From: Candidatus Omnitrophota bacterium | GTDB taxonomy: Bacteria; Verrucomicrobiota; Verrucomicrobiia; Limisphaerales; UBA1319 | Direction: 5' to 3' | Assembly (NCBI GenBank): GCA_023473405.1 | Contig: JAMCZD010000269.1 | Span: 1-9,021, forward strand | DNA: 9,021 bases | Made by a program: the position numbers and the translations under genes | Part shown: in pieces, positions 7,115 to 9,021 of the stretch | Position numbering within the stretch: position 1 is the first letter of the stretch | How the letters are laid out: the number at the start of each line of letters is the position of its first letter | Notes under the pieces: model-generated | Told to the model about the DNA's origin: nothing | What the model saw: only the letters and a program-made list of their open reading frames with translations | The model's database searches: none

Positions 7115-7194
7115 GACAGGATGGATAAGAAGTTTTGGGACAGGATTTACAGGATTTACAGCATGGATTAATGAACTGCTGAGTTTGTCCTGTC
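7115..7194 (-). repeat. ACAGGATTT repeat patch between ACP and ligase genes
   Basis: Two perfect tandem copies of ACAGGATTT lie at 7140-7157, followed by ACAGCATGGA. Degenerate forms flank them: GACAGGATGGA from 7115 and the inverted TCCTGTC at 7188-7194. Similar 'CAGGATTTACAGGATTTACAGG' strings are widespread intergenic repeats in environmental bacteria. It fills most of the gap between the two genes and ends 2 bp from the ligase GTG, so it may have displaced the ligase's native upstream region. Confidence 0.6.
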
Positions 7195-7241
7195 TTTACT
7201 TTGAGCGTAGGGGGAGGGGGTCGAGTCAAGGGACGCAGTCT

Positions 7242-7508
7242 TCAATGCCTTGATGCGGCCCGTCTCGAGCGCTGGACCTCCAGACGTTCGGCGACCTCCT
7301 CCCATGTCCGCGGCGGTGAGTCCGTTTCGAACGGCGAGTCGCCAAATTCCTTTTCAATAGCCACCATGATTTCCGCCAGGTCCAACGAGTCCAAAAGCAG
7401 CGAGGGCTCGAGCAAGCGGTGGCTCGGATTCAACTGCTTCATCGTGCCGCCATTGCGCCGATGTACCGCTAATACATAACCTTCGATGCGAGCCTGAATA
7501 TTAACCAT
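7242..7508 (-). CDS. Acyl carrier protein
   Basis: This 88-residue protein has the carrier-protein fold signature: a helix, a loop, then LLLDSLDLAEIMVAIEKEFG (37-56), with Ser41 in DSL as the 4'-phosphopantetheine attachment site. The acidic helix II following it is the usual docking surface for partner enzymes. The C-terminus is unusually basic (RSRRAASRH), unlike housekeeping AcpP, which is acidic to the end. The first 30 residues are also rather basic. It is the first gene of the cluster, directly upstream of an AMP ligase, so it probably carries a dedicated acyl or aryl group rather than serving general fatty-acid synthesis. ATG at 7508 has only a weak AAGA upstream, and the 91-bp TTAG/CTAA repeat begins 4 bp before the start codon, so its promoter must lie in or beyond that repeat. 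Confidence 0.88.
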   Translation of the reverse strand: MVNIQARIEGYVLAVHRRNGGTMKQLNPSHRLLEPSLLLDSLDLAEIMVAIEKEFGDSPFETDSPPRTWEEVAERLEVQRSRRAASRH

Positions 7509-7512
7509 TATC

Positions 7513-7603
7513 TTATTAGCGATAATTAGTGAAGATTAGTGGTCGAAAAAACTGGAACCGCTAATGCACGCTAATTAACGCTAAAGATGGACTACGGACT
7601 ACG
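7513..7603 (-). repeat. 91-bp TTAG/CTAA dyad element, copy A
   Basis: This segment matches the reverse complement of 8066-8156 at 89 of 91 positions. TTAG occurs at 7516, 7526 and 7536, and CTAA at 7561, 7571 and 7581. All spacings are exactly 10 bp, and all three pairs are centred on position 7550. The outer arms (TTAGCGATAATTAG against CTAATTAACGCTAA) are 13 of 14 complementary. It could form a long imperfect hairpin or bind a protein on one helix face. It lies immediately upstream of the ACP start, on the promoter side. Confidence 0.9.
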
Positions 7604-8065
7604 ATCAGTGAAAAGTTTCTCGTTACCAGTTACGAGTGACTTCTGTCCTCAGTCCTCCGAAATCCCAAATCCCAATTCATAATTCCTAAATTCCCCCTCG
7701 CCCCTTTCAACCACAGAGAGCACGAAGACCACGAAGAACCAACTGGAGAGAGAACAGTGACAAGTGACGAGTTACAAGTAATTGCCAACCTCTGTCCTCC
7801 GTCTTCCGTCCTCTGTCATCAGTCCCGTAGTCCGTCGTCTCGTAGTCCTGTAGTCCTTCCCCGCCCTTTCTGACCCCTGACCTCCGACTGCTGTCCTCTG
7901 TCCTCTGTCCTCCGTCGTCCGTCCTCTGTCTTCTGGTCCGTAGTCCCGTAGTCTTGTAGTCCGTCCTTCCCCTTTTCAACCACGAAGAGCACGAAGATCA
8001 CGAAGATTGTCCACGACTCACTGATTGCTGACCTCTGACCGCTTCCCCTCCCCTGTCTTCAGTCC
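7604..8065. repeat. Non-coding mosaic of short repeated words (GTCCTCTGTC, GTAGTCC, CACGAAGA families)
   Basis: This stretch has no credible gene. It is built of recurring words: GTCCTCTGTC and GTCCTCCGTC variants at about 7795-7935, GTAGTCC with CCGTAG or TGTAG linkers at about 7826-7857 and 7938-7962, and two copies of the form TTTCAACCAC...AGCACGAAGA.CACGAAGA (about 7707-7737 and 7975-8006). One block (7842-7893) matches the reverse complement of 8874-8925 at about 46 of 52 positions. The two arms of the 91-bp inverted element flank it. The strand bias is strong (pyrimidine-rich plus strand from about 7790 to 8060). Confidence 0.8.
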
Positions 8066-8073
8066 CGTAGTCC
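7971..8073 (+). repeat. 103-bp perfect inverted repeat, left arm
   Basis: These 103 bases are the exact reverse complement of 8919-9021, by base-by-base comparison. The arm starts CCTTTTCAACCACGAAGAGC and ends in CCCGTAGTCC, overlapping the 91-bp element at 8066-8073 by eight bases. The partner runs off the window, so the true repeat may be longer or the match may end there. Confidence 0.93.
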
Positions 8074-8156
8074 GTAGTCCATCTTTAGCGTTAATTAGCG
8101 CGGATTAGCGGTTCCAGTTTTTTCGACCACTAATCTTCACTAATTATCGCTAATAA
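8066..8156 (+). repeat. 91-bp TTAG/CTAA dyad element, copy B (inverted)
   Basis: This is the inverted partner of 7513-7603 (89 of 91). TTAG is at 8085, 8095 and 8105 (each as TTAGCG), and CTAA at 8130, 8140 and 8150, again 10 bp apart and centred on 8119. Two further TTAG words, at 8165 and 8175, continue at 10-bp spacing from each other past the element, the last one overlapping the stop codon of the toxin gene. Confidence 0.9.
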
Positions 8157-8174
8157 AGAGTTGGTTAGTGGATA

Positions 8175-8630
8175 TTAGGGGGTGGCAAAGGGATTGATCA
8201 CTTGTATTTCGGTTACACCCTGGAAATCCGAGTCGTTTTCGGTAACCATAGTGGGTATGGAATTGAGCAACATCACGCTGACCAATTGCATGTCGAAAAA
8301 GCGCTGCCGCTTTACTTTGTGCCTGCGGCAAAGGTCGAGAGCGCGCTCGACAACGGACAGCGTTATCGGTAAAACCTGAAGGTGCGGCAGGCGGGCTATC
8401 GCCAAGATTTTTTGATAGGCTATTGCCGGGGAATCAGGAGGCTGAGTCTTCGGGCCCGTGAGATTGGGATACATCTCCGCCAGGGACTGGACCGAAAGGA
8501 AAGCCTGGCAACCGTCCTGCTGTCCAAAGTTCAAAACGGCTTGGGCCACCTCAAATCGCGGATCTTCCTCCAGGGTGGCGTATATCAGGACATTGGTGTC
8601 GATTAGGAATTTACCGGTGATTCCATTCAT
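8175..8630 (-). CDS. PIN-domain toxin ribonuclease, VapC-like
   Basis: I choose ATG at 8630, giving 151 residues; a longer reading to 8732 adds 34 residues that only duplicate the antitoxin coding region in another frame. The PIN acidic residues are all visible: D11 in LIDTNVLIY (9-17), E52 in SLAEMY, D113 in RFFDMQLVSVML (110-121) and D133/D135 in TENDSDF (130-136). VapC toxins are Mg-dependent RNases that cut tRNA or rRNA and are held inactive by the cognate antitoxin. The start lies inside the antitoxin gene (20-bp overlap), the usual arrangement for coupled translation. The protein looks intact. It ends with TAA at 8177-8175, inside a TTAG word near the 91-bp repeat. Its RNA target cannot be predicted from sequence. 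Confidence 0.9.
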   Translation of the reverse strand: MNGITGKFLIDTNVLIYATLEEDPRFEVAQAVLNFGQQDGCQAFLSVQSLAEMYPNLTGPKTQPPDSPAIAYQKILAIARLPHLQVLPITLSVVERALDLCRRHKVKRQRFFDMQLVSVMLLNSIPTMVTENDSDFQGVTEIQVINPFATP

Positions 8631-8826
8631 ATATTTCGGCACGATTGAATTTGCCCGTGAATCTGCCCGCAGTGGTGACCAATCCGGCGCTAGCCGGATT
8701 CTCTCGGAGAAGGCGTTCGATGGCGATCTCAATTAGATTGCTGAAGGATCGCTTCTCCTCATTGCTCATTTTTCTGAGCTCCTTAACGAGTTGATCATCG
8801 ATGGTAGCACTGATATGACATTTCAT
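8611..8826 (-). CDS. Ribbon-helix-helix antitoxin, VapB-like
   Basis: With ATG at 8826 the protein has 71 residues. Residues 2-9 (KCHISATI) form a likely beta strand, followed by two helices (DDQLVKELRKMSNEEK, then SFSNLIEIAIERLLREN), the layout of MetJ/Arc-type DNA-binding antitoxins. The C-terminal 25 residues, with a GRFTGKFNRAEIYEWNHR end, would wrap the toxin. A longer start at 8886 or 8850 is possible, but the added residues (LTAALASLTF...) do not fit the fold. A 7-4-7 dyad covers the start codon and probably is the autoregulatory operator. The stop lies 20 bp inside the toxin gene. Confidence 0.85.
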   Translation of the reverse strand: MKCHISATIDDQLVKELRKMSNEEKRSFSNLIEIAIERLLRENPASAGLVTTAGRFTGKFNRAEIYEWNHR

Positions 8827-8842
8827 GCCATCAATATGGCAT
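8825..8842 (-). promoter_or_regulatory. Candidate antitoxin operator (ATGCCAT-N4-ATGGCAT)
   Basis: ATGCCAT (8825-8831) and ATGGCAT (8836-8842) form a perfect inverted repeat around CAAT. It covers the first two bases of the antitoxin ATG and the region just upstream. RHH antitoxins typically bind short palindromes over their own promoter, so this is the natural operator candidate. Confidence 0.6.
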
Positions 8843-8862
8843 AGAATCATCGGAAAGGTCAA
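8833..8862 (-). promoter_or_regulatory. Candidate vapBC promoter
   Basis: On the minus strand TTGACC (8862-8857, five of six matches to the -35 consensus) is followed 18 bp later by CATATT (8838-8833, four of six to the -10). The -10 lies inside the operator dyad. The predicted start of transcription would be at about 8826, essentially on the antitoxin ATG, implying a leaderless or nearly leaderless mRNA. This agrees with the absence of a Shine-Dalgarno. Confidence 0.4.
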
Positions 8863-8873
8863 GGAGGCTAGCG

Positions 8874-9021
8874 CAGCAGTCAGCAATCAGAGGTCAGAAA
8901 GGGCAGGGAAGGACTACAGGACTACGGGACTGAAGACAGGGGAGGGGAAGCGGTCAGAGGTCAGCAATCAGTGAGTCGTGGACAATCTTCGTGATCTTCG
9001 TGCTCTTCGTGGTTGAAAAGG
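8874..9021 (-). repeat. Composite inverted repeat, right arm flanking vapBC
   Basis: The outer 103 bases (8919-9021) are an exact reverse complement of 7971-8073. The inner part (8874-8925) is an inverted, diverged copy of 7842-7893 (about 46 of 52). Together with the left repeats it brackets the toxin-antitoxin pair. No gene is visible in it, and it continues to or past the window edge. Confidence 0.9.

Noticed and set aside
7707..8001. Open frames on the minus strand rich in RRTEDRG-like words
   Set aside because: They are low-complexity translations of the short-word DNA repeats and lack a plausible start signal.
7604..8065. Possible CRISPR array
   Set aside because: The repeated words are short, degenerate, irregularly spaced and mixed in order; no constant repeat with unique spacers and no cas genes.
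7513..8156. Insertion sequence ends
   Set aside because: The inverted 91-bp copies enclose no transposase frame and no target duplication was visible.
8631..8732. Longer start for the toxin adding 34 residues
   Set aside because: The extension lies within the antitoxin coding region and has no PIN features; ATG at 8630 begins just before the conserved LIDTN strand.
8827..8886. Longer antitoxin start at 8886
   Set aside because: Added residues do not fit the ribbon-helix-helix fold and would place the start upstream of the candidate promoter and inside the flanking repeat.

Overview
This is a bacterial chromosomal window. Every gene I can support lies on the minus strand. The layout is a surface-polysaccharide/exosortase locus (positions 1-7508), then a repeat-rich non-coding stretch, then a VapBC-type toxin-antitoxin pair (8175-8826). 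The moderate GC content, an exosortase with a separate EpsI-like protein, and many dispersed intergenic repeats (TTAG/CTAA elements, 'GTAGTCC' and 'CACGAAGA' words, 'GACCTCCGGTCTGCC' palindromes) recall environmental Verrucomicrobiota or related PVC bacteria. That assignment is an inference from style, not a phylogenetic result.

Read in the direction of transcription (high to low coordinates), the locus runs: acyl carrier protein (7508-7242), short AMP-forming ligase (7113-5983), SDR ketoreductase-like enzyme (5712-4990), left-handed beta-helix acyltransferase (4993-4415), EpsI-like protein (4371-3514), exosortase (3510-2623), a compact PglC/WcaJ-type phosphoglycosyl transferase (2626-2012), a good rho-independent terminator (1869-1846), then a membrane-bound WbpM/PglF/CapD-type nucleotide-sugar 4,6-dehydratase (1802 to beyond the left edge). 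Two gene pairs overlap by 4 bp (ATGA) and EpsI/exosortase are 3 bp apart, so the SDR-to-transferase block is almost certainly one operon. The ACP and ligase are separated from each other and from the SDR by repeat-bearing gaps of 128 and 270 bp.

Taken together, the dehydratase and phosphoglycosyl transferase would make and load the first sugar of a lipid-linked glycan. The ligase, ACP, SDR and acyltransferase look like a kit for activating, carrying, reducing and transferring an acyl or aryl group. The exosortase and EpsI would sort PEP-CTERM-like proteins to the envelope. No exosortase substrate, aminotransferase, flippase or polymerase is present in the window.

The right part (7513-9021) is dominated by repeats. 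A 91-bp element occurs twice in opposite orientation (7513-7603 and 8066-8156). Each copy holds six TTAG/CTAA sites at exact 10-bp spacing about a dyad centre. A perfect 103-bp inverted repeat (7971-8073 and 8919-9021) brackets the vapBC pair. A second repeat family, built on a nested palindrome, sits at 1881-1924 and 5814-5925 in the glycan locus.
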